Assembly (NCBI GenBank): GCA_019322815.1 | Contig: JAHWIB010000055.1 | Coordinates: 1 to 7,318 of the forward strand | Direction: 5' to 3' | From: Candidatus Woesearchaeota archaeon | GTDB taxonomy: Archaea > Nanobdellota > Nanobdellia > Woesearchaeales > WJKL01 | Length of the DNA: 7,318 bases | In this document: positions 1 to 7,256 of the stretch, piece after piece | Layout: the number at the start of each line of letters is the position of its first letter | How positions within the stretch are numbered: the stretch's first letter is position 1 | Notes under the pieces: model-generated | What the model was told of the DNA's origin: nothing | Database searches by the model: none | What the model saw: only the letters and a program-made list of their open reading frames with translations | Program-made: the position numbers and the translations under genes

Positions 1-6
1 AATAAT

Positions 7-171
7 ATGCCTAAGAAAGAAAAGGAAACTCTTGTCCATATTAGGATAGGAGAAGAAATAAAAAATCAAATTCAGGAACTTATTGATTCTGGCCTTTTTT
101 CAAACCAAGCAGAAGCAGTTAGAGAAGGAATCAGGGAAATCTTGTTAAAATACAAAAAACTAAAAAAATGA
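7..171 (+). CDS. Small ribbon-helix-helix (CopG/ParD-like) DNA-binding protein
   Basis: This 54-residue protein has the size and pattern of a bare ribbon-helix-helix (RHH) domain. A Lys/Glu-rich start leads into a beta-strand (ETLVHIRI, residues 7-14). Helix 1 follows (GEEIKNQIQELIDSG), then the turn FSNQAEA, helix 2 (AVREGIREILLKY) and a lysine-rich end. The SG-x-F-x-N-x-AEAVREGIR pattern is typical of archaeal RHH regulators and ParD-type antitoxins, which bind DNA as dimers through the paired strands. The ATG at base 7 is the only start visible; the frame stays open for the six bases before it, so an earlier start outside the window cannot be excluded. The TGA stop overlaps the next gene's ATG (ATGA), which suggests coupled translation. 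No toxin gene follows, so a transcription-factor role is favoured over antitoxin. Autoregulation of this operon is an inference. Confidence 0.85.
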   Translation: MPKKEKETLVHIRIGEEIKNQIQELIDSGLFSNQAEAVREGIREILLKYKKLKK

Positions 172-701
172 GTCCAAAAAAAGAAGAAAACAGTTTAGTT
201 TTAGCAGTAATGGCCTTAGTTTTAATAATTCTTATAGCAGGATTATTCTCCTATTTCAAAACAAAACCAATTATTACTGGACTTGCTGTATCAGGTTATG
301 GTGAATTGCCAGGAATAAACGGAGATCAGAGAGCAGGTGCACCTTTAGGAGGGGATATACCAACTGCTAGAGGTGGATGTGTTCCTTTCTGGGAAAAAGT
401 TGTAGAGCCATGCTTTCTTAAACAGATATCAGAAACAGAATCAATCTGGATTGAATCAGAATTTTATAGACATACTGGATGGAATCTTGAAAATTGCTTT
501 CCTGAGCAGCTTCCAGACAGAATAATAACAGAATATCCTTGTACTCCTGATCTAAAAATATATGTAGAAACAGAAAAACCAGAATATTTTACAGGAGAAA
601 CAGTTTATTTGAATGGAAAGACTGAAGAAATATCTGTTTGCGGAAATAATGTATGTGATGAAGGAGAAAATATTGAAAACTGCCCAGAAGATTGCAGATA
701 A
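168..701 (+). CDS. Membrane-anchored Cys-rich exported protein, function unknown
   Basis: This protein has 177 residues. A positively charged N-terminus (PKKEE) precedes a single hydrophobic segment at about residues 10-30, so it is probably an N-terminal anchor with the rest outside the cell. After the membrane come KTKPIITGLAVSG and a Gly-rich stretch, a style common in DPANN exported proteins. The outer part holds eight cysteines (71, 82, 110, 125, 158, 163, 172, 176). The last four form CGNNVC...NCPEDC with C-x4-C-x8-C-x3-C spacing, the same module that occurs twice in the downstream protease. Residues 138-150 (PEYFTGETVYLNG) resemble the first strand of an Ig-like domain that is not continued. 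The start overlaps the RHH gene by 4 bases and the stop lies 3 bases before the protease ATG. I do not recognise a catalytic motif. A role as membrane partner of the protease is inferred from adjacency and the shared module. Confidence 0.8.
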   Translation: MSPKKEENSLVLAVMALVLIILIAGLFSYFKTKPIITGLAVSGYGELPGINGDQRAGAPLGGDIPTARGGCVPFWEKVVEPCFLKQISETESIWIESEFYRHTGWNLENCFPEQLPDRIITEYPCTPDLKIYVETEKPEYFTGETVYLNGKTEEISVCGNNVCDEGENIENCPEDCR

Positions 702-704
702 AAA

Positions 705-3700
705 ATGAATATAAATTCAGTTTTAAAAAAGAATCTTTGGATGATTTTATTATTGGTAGTTTTACAAATATCATTTGCACAGGATATTCCATTAGTTCCG
801 GAACAGCAGGAGCCAAACTTTCAGGGATATATAATCCAGTTCCAGGAGCAGCCTGTTCTTGAGAGAAGAGCAGCTTTAGAATCAGATATTTATCAAAGAG
901 AAGCAAGATTAAATGATTCTTCATCATTATATAGATATACAATTGGACTAATAAGCAGAGCAGGGATAGCTTACAGCAAATCAAGAAAAGATTCAAGAGT
1001 AGAATCACAAAAATCCAGGATTCTTGAAGAGCATAGAGCAGCTTTGGCAGATATCCAGGCAAGAGTTCCTTCTATAACAGGCTATGCAGCAGCGTCTCAG
1101 AAAACAGAAAAGCAGATAAATGAATATACAGATGTTTTTAATGGAATTGCTTTAGATATAACATCACAAGAAGCAGAGCAATTAAGAGAATCACCTTATA
1201 TCAAAGCTGTTTATCCAAACTACAAAGTCAATATTACTTTAATGGACTCTGTTCCTCTAATTAATGCAACTCAAGTATGGCAGTTAGATGAAGATGGAAA
1301 TAACTGCTCAATAACAGGAAAAGAATGTTTGACAGGAAAAAATGTGACTATTGCAATAATTGACACAGGCGTAGATTATACTCATCTTGATTTAGGAGGA
1401 ACAGGTGAAGAAGTCTTTTTTCCAGTATACCCTATTAAGATGGATTTAGATATAGATAATAATCTAATTTATTGGGCAGACCATGAAACTAATCAGATAA
1501 ATTACCTTAATTTGACTGATAATACAACTGGAACTATAATTTCAGATGGTTTATATAGAGGGACAAAAATTCTTGCAGTAGATAAAAATAATGGCAAAGT
1601 TTATTGGCTGCAGGAAGAATGTTTTGATCCTGATTGTTTTTGGACAACATTTACAGGAATCGTAAGATCAGATTTATCAGGAGATAATATAGAGCTTGTT
1701 TGTGAGCCTGAAATTTATGAAGATGATGAAAAAGAATTATTTACAGATATTAAAATAGATTTAATTAATGAAAAGATATACTGGATGTCTTCTTTGCAGT
1801 ATATAGCTCCAATACAATTTTTTAGAAATGAGATAAAAAGAGCTGATCTTGACGGCAGCAATGTTGAGACAATTGTGCCTTTTTTCTCAAATAACACCCC
1901 TATAGTTGATATTGCATTAGACAATGTAAACAATAAAATATACTGGGCAGAGATTATGAATGAAAGAATTGTGAGAGCTGATTTTGATGGAAGTAACGTT
2001 GAAACAATTGTATCTAATCCTGGAATGCAAATAAGAACCATTGCTCTTGATATTCCTAATAGTAAGATATATTTTACAGGAACTGGGAATATAAAAAGAG
2101 CTGATCTTGATGGGAGCAATATCGAGATAATACATCAATTTGAAAATCCTTATAGAAATGGTTTAGATTTAGAAATAGATTCTAATGGAGGAAAGATATA
2201 TTGGATAGATTCAGGTACTATAGAAAGAGCTGATCTTGATGGCTCTGATTATGAAGAAGATATATTTCAAGGAGTAGAATTTCCTGGATTTGGCTGTGAA
2301 GACTGCAAGGTTATTGATGGTTTTGATTTTGTGAATAATGATTCTAATCCAATAGACGATAATGGCCATGGAACTCATTGTGCAGCAACAGCTGCCGGCA
2401 ATGGAACATTGAAAGGAGTTGCTCCTGATGCAAAGATTTATGCTTATAAAGTTCTTACTTTTGGAGGATGGGGATATTGGGACTGGATAATTGCAGCAAT
2501 AGAAATATCTGCTGATCCAAATCAGGATGGTGATTTCTCAGATCATGTTGATGTTATTTCAATGAGTTTAGGTGGCTCAGGAGACCCAGATGATCCAATT
2601 TCAACTGCAGTTGATAATGCTGTCGATGCAGGCATAACTGCAGTTATAGCAGCAGGAAATTCAGGCCCTAATGAAAAATCAATAGGCAGCCCAGGTACAG
2701 CGAGAAAAGCAATCACAGTTGCAGCTTCTGATAAATTTGATAATATTGCCTCTTTTAGTTCAAGAGGTCCTGTTATATGGCCAAACGGCTCAATAATCAA
2801 GCCAGACATCGCTGCTCCAGGTGTTGATATCTGCGCAGCACAATGGAACAACGCTTGGTCTGTTAGAGAATGTCTTGATACAGAGCATACTTCAATTTCA
2901 GGAACATCAATGGCAACCCCTCATGTTGCAGGAGCAGCTGCTTTATTATTGCAAAAAAATCCTGGCTGGACTCCAAAACAGGTAAAGATGGCTTTGAGAA
3001 GCACTGCTAAAGATTTAGTTTATCATCTTATTGTTCAAGGTTATGGAAGGATTGATATTTTAGATGCTGTTCAGCTTGATGATCCCTGCATTGCAGAAAT
3101 AGAAGCTAAAAAAAATGAAGGCTCTGTTGATTTGATCGGAACTGCTTATTGCAATAGTATAAATAATTATACTCTCTATCTTGCTCCTTTTGATTATAAT
3201 TTTTATGTTTATTCTCCTGGAGCTTTAACTGAGTTATACTCTTCAAAAGACAATATAATTGATGGAAATTTATATCCAAATTTTGACACAGCAAATTTGA
3301 ATGATGGATTATACATAGTAAGATTAGAAGTATTTGACAATTTTGGAAATATATATTATGATCATTCTTTGCTGCAGATTGAAAATTTTAATTTTAAAGT
3401 AGGAGATACATTGAATTATATAAAAGGAGAAGAGAACATAACAGGTTCGATAAATATCCAGGGTTATGATGCATATAAAATAGAATATCAAAAAGAAGAT
3501 GCTAAAACCTGGAATCAAATATGTTATTCTGAATCAAGACCAGCAAAAGATGTATTATGCTCAATTGATGTAAGTTCATTTGACAACGGAGTCTATTATT
3601 TTAGAGTTTTAGCATATAAGGAGGGAAACTGGATATCTAGCAATCCATTGAAAACAGCTGTTGTAAAAGAAATGGTTGATAATTGGCCTGTAGAAATTAA

Positions 3701-6700
3701 TGGATTTCCAAAAGGCCAGTTAAATATTGATAAGCTGAACAATAAACTGATTGTTTCTCATTTTAGCTATTGTATTCAGGGATCAATGGAAAGCGAGAGT
3801 TCTAATGCTTATTATAATCCAACAAATGTTAAAATATTTAGCAGCAATACTCCTAAAACCGTTAAACCTTCAGAGTTTGATAACTCATATATATTTAATA
3901 ATGCAGAAAATAATATCTACAGCAGTGATGCAGGTATATCAACTGAATGTTATGGTTCTGCTTTGTATATTTATGATTCTAATGGGTCTTTAAATCAAAT
4001 AGATATTGATATAGATGATTGGTCTCCTTCTATATATCCTAACAAAGAACAAAATCAGAATTATATTGCTCTTACTGCTGATGCCCAAAGAAAGGCTGCG
4101 TTAATTGATATAGAAGGAAATTATATTGTCGAATGGCCTGAATATAACCATTGTCAGTCAGGATCTTTTGCAATTCATGATATAGATGGAAAAAATAATT
4201 CTGAGCTATTTAATGTTAAATTAGACTGCTCAACTGGTAATATTACTGTTCATGGTTTTAATAATGATGGAACTGATCTTGATAATTTTCCAATCAATGT
4301 TTCAAAAGGGCCAGGAGATTATAGTCTTGCTCTTTTAAGGCCTCAATTATTGATGCCTGAACAAAGGATTGCTGTTCTTACAGGAAGTTTAAATTTTGAT
4401 GCTGAATGGTGGGCAAAAGACCTAATATTATTTTTTGATGTTTATGATCTAAATGGAACATTGATCAACAGAACAGAACTTATGAATAGGCCTTCAGCAA
4501 GGACTGATTTAAAACATCTTTCATTTATAGGTGCAGATGTTGACAATGATAACAATAATGAGTTTATAGTTGGTTACAGCTTTGTTGACACTGATCTATT
4601 CCTTGAAGATCAATACAATAATGAGACATATAAATCAATATTTAAGATATTTGATGAAAATGGCAGTCTAATCTCAGAAATAGGGCCTATAAAAGGGGAT
4701 CTTCTTAGTAAATTTGCTGTTGCTGATCTAGGTTATGATAAACTGAATATTATTGCTGGATTATCAACTACATGGGCTAATCTTAATAATGGAGAGAGAT
4801 TAATGTCATTTGATTATCTTGGAAATATTTCTTTTGATACAAATCTGCAGGATTATGATGATTTCATTAATGGTTTAGTAGTGTCTGATATTGATTCTGA
4901 CAATGAGCAGGAAATAATAATAAATTACAGGCCAAGATGGTGGAATAATGCACCTTCTGGCGTACAAATATTCAGTAAAGATGGAATTTTAGAAAAAGAG
5001 ATTGAAATACCTACAATGGGAGAAGTAGATGATTTTTGGGGTTATGATCCAATAATAAGTGATTTTAATAATGATGGAAAAATGGATCTTATCCAGCAAT
5101 CTTTATACAGAACTAGTGATGGAAACTATAATACAAGAATATATGCTTTGGATTTAGGAGGAAATTATCTAGAAGAAAAATTAGAATGGCCGATGTACAT
5201 GCATGATTCTCAGCGTACAGGCATTCACAAAAAATTGACTTTTGACTGCATAGATTCAGATAATGGATTGAATTATTCTGCGAAAGGATATATTGAGATT
5301 AATGGAGAGAAATCTTTTGATGAATGCGACCCAGATCTTGTTGAAGATGAAGATACTTTACTGGAATATTTTTGTACAGGAGATAGATATGAGCCTGGTC
5401 TTGGATTGTTATATAGATGTCCTTATGGCTGCGAAGATGGTGCATGCAAAAGAGCTGTATCATTATCAAAATCAGTAATCAATAATTCAGAAGATGTTGA
5501 CATAACAGGAAAATTAAAATTGTCTGTGCAGAAGCTTGAAAATGATGAATGGGTTGATGATAAGATAATTGTTCAGGATTTAACAATAATAGTTCCTGCA
5601 AATTCATTTGTAGAGCTTCCACCTATCTGGGAAAAATATGGGCCATATGATACAACAAGACAAGGAATATTTAGAGTATATGCTGAATTTAACTTTAACA
5701 GCCAGTCAATAAATTCTTCCTATGAATTTAATGTGGCAAGAGAACTGATCAAAATAGAAGGAGTTATTGAACTTATACCTCCTGTAAAATGTGGCAACCA
5801 GCTGTGTGAAGAAGGAGAAACAGTTGAAAATTGCCCTGAAGATTGCATTCCAATTTCTGTTTGTGGTAATAGTGTCTGTGAACCAGAAGAAAACTACCAA
5901 AACTGTCCTCAGGATTGCAAAAATGTAGATCTTGTATTTGTATCAAAAGCATCAGATAGATATGTGATTACTGATATGGCTGTATGGAATAATAAATTGT
6001 ATTATGGAACAAATAATCATGGTTCTTGCGAAGATGTTGGGGAAGTGTATAAATATCCTTGTACTTTACAAGAAGGAGTTTGCCGACCAATAGGAGATTT
6101 TGATTATTTCCAGCAACAAGGCATGAAATATATCAGATATGGATACAATAATATTTTGGTTCCTGGACTTGACCCACCGGGAACAGGTGATCTTAATTAC
6201 TATGATTTGTTTGTTTATGATGGGGGGTGGAAAAAACATAACCTCAAACCAGACACAGGAGGACATTTAGTGGATGTAGCCTATTTTAATGGCAAATATT
6301 ATGTCTTAACAAATCAAGGATTTGTTGTTGTAAAAAATCCTAAAGATTATGATGGTGAAGGAGATTATTTACTATTTGAAGCAAAACCAGAAGATATAAT
6401 ATCTGAAAAACCAGGACCATATCTGATTGTAGCTAATACTCTGCGGGTGTGGGAGAATAGCCTATATCTATTAGGTTCCTCTTCTGCTAATTGTGATCCA
6501 AAAACAGACCCTAATTGTAAACCTGAATATACTATATGGAAATATGATGGAGAAGGGAATGTAAAAGAATATTATACAGTTACATACAATCTTAATTTAG
6601 GAATTTCTGAAGAATTTAAAAATAATCTATATGTACGAGGAGCCGATGGATTATACAAAACAGAAAATGGAATAAATTATGCTCCTATTGAATTTTTTAA

Positions 6701-7256
6701 TGGTTTTATTCCTTCATCACAAGAAGAATCTAGAATGATATCAGACATTACTATATTGGATAATAAAATATATGTTTCTGTGATGGTTGGAAAATTTGAT
6801 ATACCAGGAGTATACACATGCAATAATGAACCTATGAGTATAGGATCTTGTGAAATAACTAGTTATGAAATATATTCATCAGATGATGGAATAAGTTGGG
6901 ATAAAATTTACAATAAATCAGTTTTTGTTAAAAATTATCCTGACATAAATTTTCCTATAGAAGCCATGGAAGGAAAATTATATGTTGGAATGACTGAGTC
7001 TCAAGTAATAAAAGGAAATATGTTATTATTGTTAACCAATCTATATGTATATACACCTCAAGGTTCAGATATATGTGATAATAATGGTTGTTCAGCTTGT
7101 ATATCAATTGAACAGTCCTGTATAACTACATGTGGAGATTGTCCAGCATTACATAGCTGTAGACCAGGAATGGATTGCAGCCAATGTTATCAAGGACATC
7201 CAGACTGCAAATATTGGACATGTAAAAATAATTTGTGTGGAATAAACCAATGGTAA
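705..7256 (+). CDS. Giant secreted subtilisin-family (S8) protease with inserted YWTD propeller and multiple C-terminal domains
   Basis: This 2183-residue uninterrupted protein is a predicted extracellular serine endopeptidase. Residues 1-25 form a signal peptide (KK, hydrophobic core, SFA|QD cleavage). An I9-like propeptide follows (about 39-175). The S8 domain (about 182-790) carries D220 (DTGVDYTH), H555 (GHGTH), N652 (AAGNSGP) and S735 (GTSMATPHVAG), so it should be active. It is split by a six-bladed YWTD propeller (about 233-527). Next come two beta-sandwiches (808-896, 912-987), an FG-GAP/VCBS-type propeller (990-1508), a Cys-rich domain (1513-1583), a beta-sandwich (1585-1680), two CGNxxC modules (1696-1714, 1720-1738), a seven-bladed propeller (1741-2118) and a 12-Cys tail. 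No C-terminal membrane segment is seen, so it is secreted or held by partners. Ordinary subtilases are 300-700 residues. The ATG is 3 bases after the upstream stop, has no clear ribosome-binding site, and is fixed by the signal peptide. The substrate is unknown. Confidence 0.93.
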   Translation: MNINSVLKKNLWMILLLVVLQISFAQDIPLVPEQQEPNFQGYIIQFQEQPVLERRAALESDIYQREARLNDSSSLYRYTIGLISRAGIAYSKSRKDSRVESQKSRILEEHRAALADIQARVPSITGYAAASQKTEKQINEYTDVFNGIALDITSQEAEQLRESPYIKAVYPNYKVNITLMDSVPLINATQVWQLDEDGNNCSITGKECLTGKNVTIAIIDTGVDYTHLDLGGTGEEVFFPVYPIKMDLDIDNNLIYWADHETNQINYLNLTDNTTGTIISDGLYRGTKILAVDKNNGKVYWLQEECFDPDCFWTTFTGIVRSDLSGDNIELVCEPEIYEDDEKELFTDIKIDLINEKIYWMSSLQYIAPIQFFRNEIKRADLDGSNVETIVPFFSNNTPIVDIALDNVNNKIYWAEIMNERIVRADFDGSNVETIVSNPGMQIRTIALDIPNSKIYFTGTGNIKRADLDGSNIEIIHQFENPYRNGLDLEIDSNGGKIYWIDSGTIERADLDGSDYEEDIFQGVEFPGFGCEDCKVIDGFDFVNNDSNPIDDNGHGTHCAATAAGNGTLKGVAPDAKIYAYKVLTFGGWGYWDWIIAAIEISADPNQDGDFSDHVDVISMSLGGSGDPDDPISTAVDNAVDAGITAVIAAGNSGPNEKSIGSPGTARKAITVAASDKFDNIASFSSRGPVIWPNGSIIKPDIAAPGVDICAAQWNNAWSVRECLDTEHTSISGTSMATPHVAGAAALLLQKNPGWTPKQVKMALRSTAKDLVYHLIVQGYGRIDILDAVQLDDPCIAEIEAKKNEGSVDLIGTAYCNSINNYTLYLAPFDYNFYVYSPGALTELYSSKDNIIDGNLYPNFDTANLNDGLYIVRLEVFDNFGNIYYDHSLLQIENFNFKVGDTLNYIKGEENITGSINIQGYDAYKIEYQKEDAKTWNQICYSESRPAKDVLCSIDVSSFDNGVYYFRVLAYKEGNWISSNPLKTAVVKEMVDNWPVEINGFPKGQLNIDKLNNKLIVSHFSYCIQGSMESESSNAYYNPTNVKIFSSNTPKTVKPSEFDNSYIFNNAENNIYSSDAGISTECYGSALYIYDSNGSLNQIDIDIDDWSPSIYPNKEQNQNYIALTADAQRKAALIDIEGNYIVEWPEYNHCQSGSFAIHDIDGKNNSELFNVKLDCSTGNITVHGFNNDGTDLDNFPINVSKGPGDYSLALLRPQLLMPEQRIAVLTGSLNFDAEWWAKDLILFFDVYDLNGTLINRTELMNRPSARTDLKHLSFIGADVDNDNNNEFIVGYSFVDTDLFLEDQYNNETYKSIFKIFDENGSLISEIGPIKGDLLSKFAVADLGYDKLNIIAGLSTTWANLNNGERLMSFDYLGNISFDTNLQDYDDFINGLVVSDIDSDNEQEIIINYRPRWWNNAPSGVQIFSKDGILEKEIEIPTMGEVDDFWGYDPIISDFNNDGKMDLIQQSLYRTSDGNYNTRIYALDLGGNYLEEKLEWPMYMHDSQRTGIHKKLTFDCIDSDNGLNYSAKGYIEINGEKSFDECDPDLVEDEDTLLEYFCTGDRYEPGLGLLYRCPYGCEDGACKRAVSLSKSVINNSEDVDITGKLKLSVQKLENDEWVDDKIIVQDLTIIVPANSFVELPPIWEKYGPYDTTRQGIFRVYAEFNFNSQSINSSYEFNVARELIKIEGVIELIPPVKCGNQLCEEGETVENCPEDCIPISVCGNSVCEPEENYQNCPQDCKNVDLVFVSKASDRYVITDMAVWNNKLYYGTNNHGSCEDVGEVYKYPCTLQEGVCRPIGDFDYFQQQGMKYIRYGYNNILVPGLDPPGTGDLNYYDLFVYDGGWKKHNLKPDTGGHLVDVAYFNGKYYVLTNQGFVVVKNPKDYDGEGDYLLFEAKPEDIISEKPGPYLIVANTLRVWENSLYLLGSSSANCDPKTDPNCKPEYTIWKYDGEGNVKEYYTVTYNLNLGISEEFKNNLYVRGADGLYKTENGINYAPIEFFNGFIPSSQEESRMISDITILDNKIYVSVMVGKFDIPGVYTCNNEPMSIGSCEITSYEIYSSDDGISWDKIYNKSVFVKNYPDINFPIEAMEGKLYVGMTESQVIKGNMLLLLTNLYVYTPQGSDICDNNGCSACISIEQSCITTCGDCPALHSCRPGMDCSQCYQGHPDCKYWTCKNNLCGINQW
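819..1229 (+). other. I9-like subtilase propeptide domain (within the giant protease)
   Basis: Residues about 39-175 have the frame of an inhibitor I9 prodomain. An opening strand (GYIIQFQEQPV) is followed by a long charged helical stretch, then EYTDVFNGIALDI and a closing strand (SPYIKAVYPNYKV) just before the catalytic domain. In the family this part acts as folding chaperone and temporary inhibitor and is cut off on activation. The helical middle (about 55-125, rich in Arg, Glu and Ala) is longer than in a minimal I9 domain and could form an extended helical pair. Confidence 0.75.
1401..2285 (+). other. YWTD/LDL-receptor class B-like six-bladed beta-propeller inserted in the S8 domain
   Basis: Residues about 233-527 hold six consecutive repeats starting near residues 243, 287, 347, 399, 443 and 485. 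Each has the pattern of a hydrophobic LDID/IALD strand, an IYW(A/I)D-like strand, then an I-x-RADLDGS-n-hET-hV strand pair. The YWTD position reads YWAD, YWLQ, YWMS, YWAE, YFTG and YWID. Six repeats are exactly what closes a YWTD propeller ring. Proteins of this class use the propeller face for protein binding; the ligand here is unknown. The N- and C-ends of such a ring lie close together, which makes it suited to insertion into a loop. Confidence 0.85.
1839..2261 (+). repeat. DNA-level direct repeats encoding RADxDGSN in propeller blades 3-6
   Basis: Four in-frame copies begin at bases 1839, 1974, 2097 and 2226, starting agagctgat(c/t)ttga(t/c)gg. Spacing is 135, 123 and 129 bases, equal to one blade each. 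Copies 1 and 2 continue to match through codons for SNVETIV. They are coding repeats inside the protease gene and could allow slippage or recombination that changes blade number. Confidence 0.85.
3126..3665 (+). other. Two tandem beta-sandwich domains after the protease domain
   Basis: Residues about 808-896 and 912-987 share one plan. Each opens with a strand of the type VDLIGTAYC or ITGSINIQGY, continues with a YKIEY- or YTLYL-like strand, and ends with an NDGLYIVRLEVFDNFG or DNGVYYFRVLAYKEG strand pair. This is the Ig/fibronectin-like pattern that often follows archaeal and bacterial subtilase domains, and probably acts as spacer or substrate-binding module. Confidence 0.6.
3675..5228 (+). 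other. FG-GAP/VCBS-type beta-propeller
   Basis: Residues about 990-1508 contain repeated D-x-D/N-x-D-G/N-x-x-E/D calcium-loop motifs: HDIDGKNNSE (D1159), ADVDNDNNNE (D1278), SDIDSDNEQE (D1395) and SDFNNDGKMD (D1453). Four more blades show the same strand pattern with degraded loops, giving about seven or eight blades. The segment opens with NWPVEINGFP and closes with WPMYMHDSQRTG, the usual ending of this integrin-alpha-like propeller in secreted proteins. Calcium-dependent folding is expected from the family. Confidence 0.75.
5241..5744 (+). other. Cys-rich domain plus beta-sandwich typical of archaeal exported proteins
   Basis: Residues about 1513-1583 form a small Cys-rich domain starting DCIDSDNGLNYSAKGYIE and ending CPYGCEDGAC (C1515 to C1581). 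Residues about 1585-1680 follow as an all-beta domain, with KSVINNSEDVDITGKL near its start and GIFRVYAEF and SYEFNVA near its end. I recall this pair as recurring in DPANN exported proteins, but no function is known to me. The likely role is a stalk or adaptor. Confidence 0.55.
5790..5918 (+). repeat. Two tandem CGNxxC...NCPxDC modules
   Basis: Residues 1696-1714 and 1720-1738 each have C-x4-C-x8-C-x3-C spacing, with the acidic CEEGE or CEPEE in the middle and NCPEDC or NCPQDC at the end. The same module closes the upstream 177-residue protein (bases 639-698). Four conserved cysteines per copy suggest two disulfides in a tiny fold; the many acidic residues could bind calcium. Confidence 0.8.
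5925..7058 (+). other. C-terminal seven-bladed propeller-like domain
   Basis: Residues about 1741-2118 show seven spaced copies of a two-strand pattern ending in L-Y-hydrophobic-G: NNKLYYGT, YNNILVPG, NGKYYVLT, ENSLYLLG, KNNLYVRG, DNKIYVSV and EGKLYVGM. One blade contains an Asp-box-like YSSDDGISWDKI. The count and spacing fit a seven-bladed beta-propeller of kelch/BNR type. No catalytic residues of a known glycosidase are recognisable, so binding is the more likely role. Confidence 0.6.
7062..7253 (+). other. 12-Cys C-terminal tail of the protease
   Basis: Residues about 2120-2183 contain 12 cysteines in 64 residues, starting at C2124, with motifs such as CDNNGCSAC, CITTCGDCPALHSC and CSQCYQGHPDC. 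This is probably a disulfide-tied cap. A metal-binding role is possible but less likely outside the cell. No hydrophobic anchor or sorting motif follows. Confidence 0.7.

Larger units (their letters stand above)
1248..3077 (+). other. Peptidase S8 catalytic domain, interrupted
   Basis: The subtilisin fold is in two pieces, residues about 182-232 and 528-790. The first piece carries the Asp box (D220 in IAIIDTGVDYTHLDLGG). The second resumes at GFGCEDCKVIDGFDFVNND, leads to the His box (H555), the oxyanion Asn (N652) and the Ser box (S735), and ends in the usual helix PKQVKMALRSTA and GRIDILDAV. With the insert removed, Asp and His would lie about 40 residues apart, close to normal for the family. 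Instead they are 335 apart. Cysteines at 201, 208, 531, 534 and 559 flank the active-site elements and could form stabilising disulfides. Confidence 0.9.

Noticed and set aside
7..200. Similar Lys-rich beginnings (PKKEKETLV and PKKEENSLV) of the first two genes as a duplication
   Set aside because: The likeness covers about nine low-complexity residues only, and one is followed by an RHH fold and the other by a membrane segment.
589..1062. 157-codon minus-strand open frame spanning the end of the membrane protein and start of the protease
   Set aside because: It is opposite two well-supported + strand genes, its Leu/Ile-rich translation is what AT-rich antisense gives, and no motif is visible.
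1715..2138. Open frames on the minus strand opposite the propeller repeats
   Set aside because: They repeat because the coding repeats on the + strand repeat. Their translations are low-complexity Ser/Ile/Leu-rich, lie wholly inside the protease gene, and show no domain.
1839..2261. CRISPR-like or non-coding tandem repeats
   Set aside because: The spacing is one propeller blade, the repeats stay in frame, and the segments between are coding and related to one another.
1401..2285. Intein or mobile element inserted in the protease
   Set aside because: The insert interrupts a conserved catalytic domain as inteins do, but it has no splice-junction pattern (no His-Asn before a Cys/Ser/Thr), no endonuclease motif, and consists of propeller repeats. 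It is a structural domain insertion.
1401..2285. Eukaryotic origin suggested by LDL-receptor-like repeats
   Set aside because: Gene overlaps, an RHH gene, an AT-rich intronless operon and archaeal-style Cys modules point to a prokaryote. YWTD-like repeats alone do not show transfer from eukaryotes.
2543..2851. Minus-strand open frame opposite the S8 domain
   Set aside because: It mirrors the conserved subtilase coding sequence around the oxyanion Asn and has no features of its own.
705..3077. Inactive pseudoprotease
   Set aside because: Asp, His, Ser and the oxyanion Asn all sit in intact family motifs, and the reading frame is unbroken.
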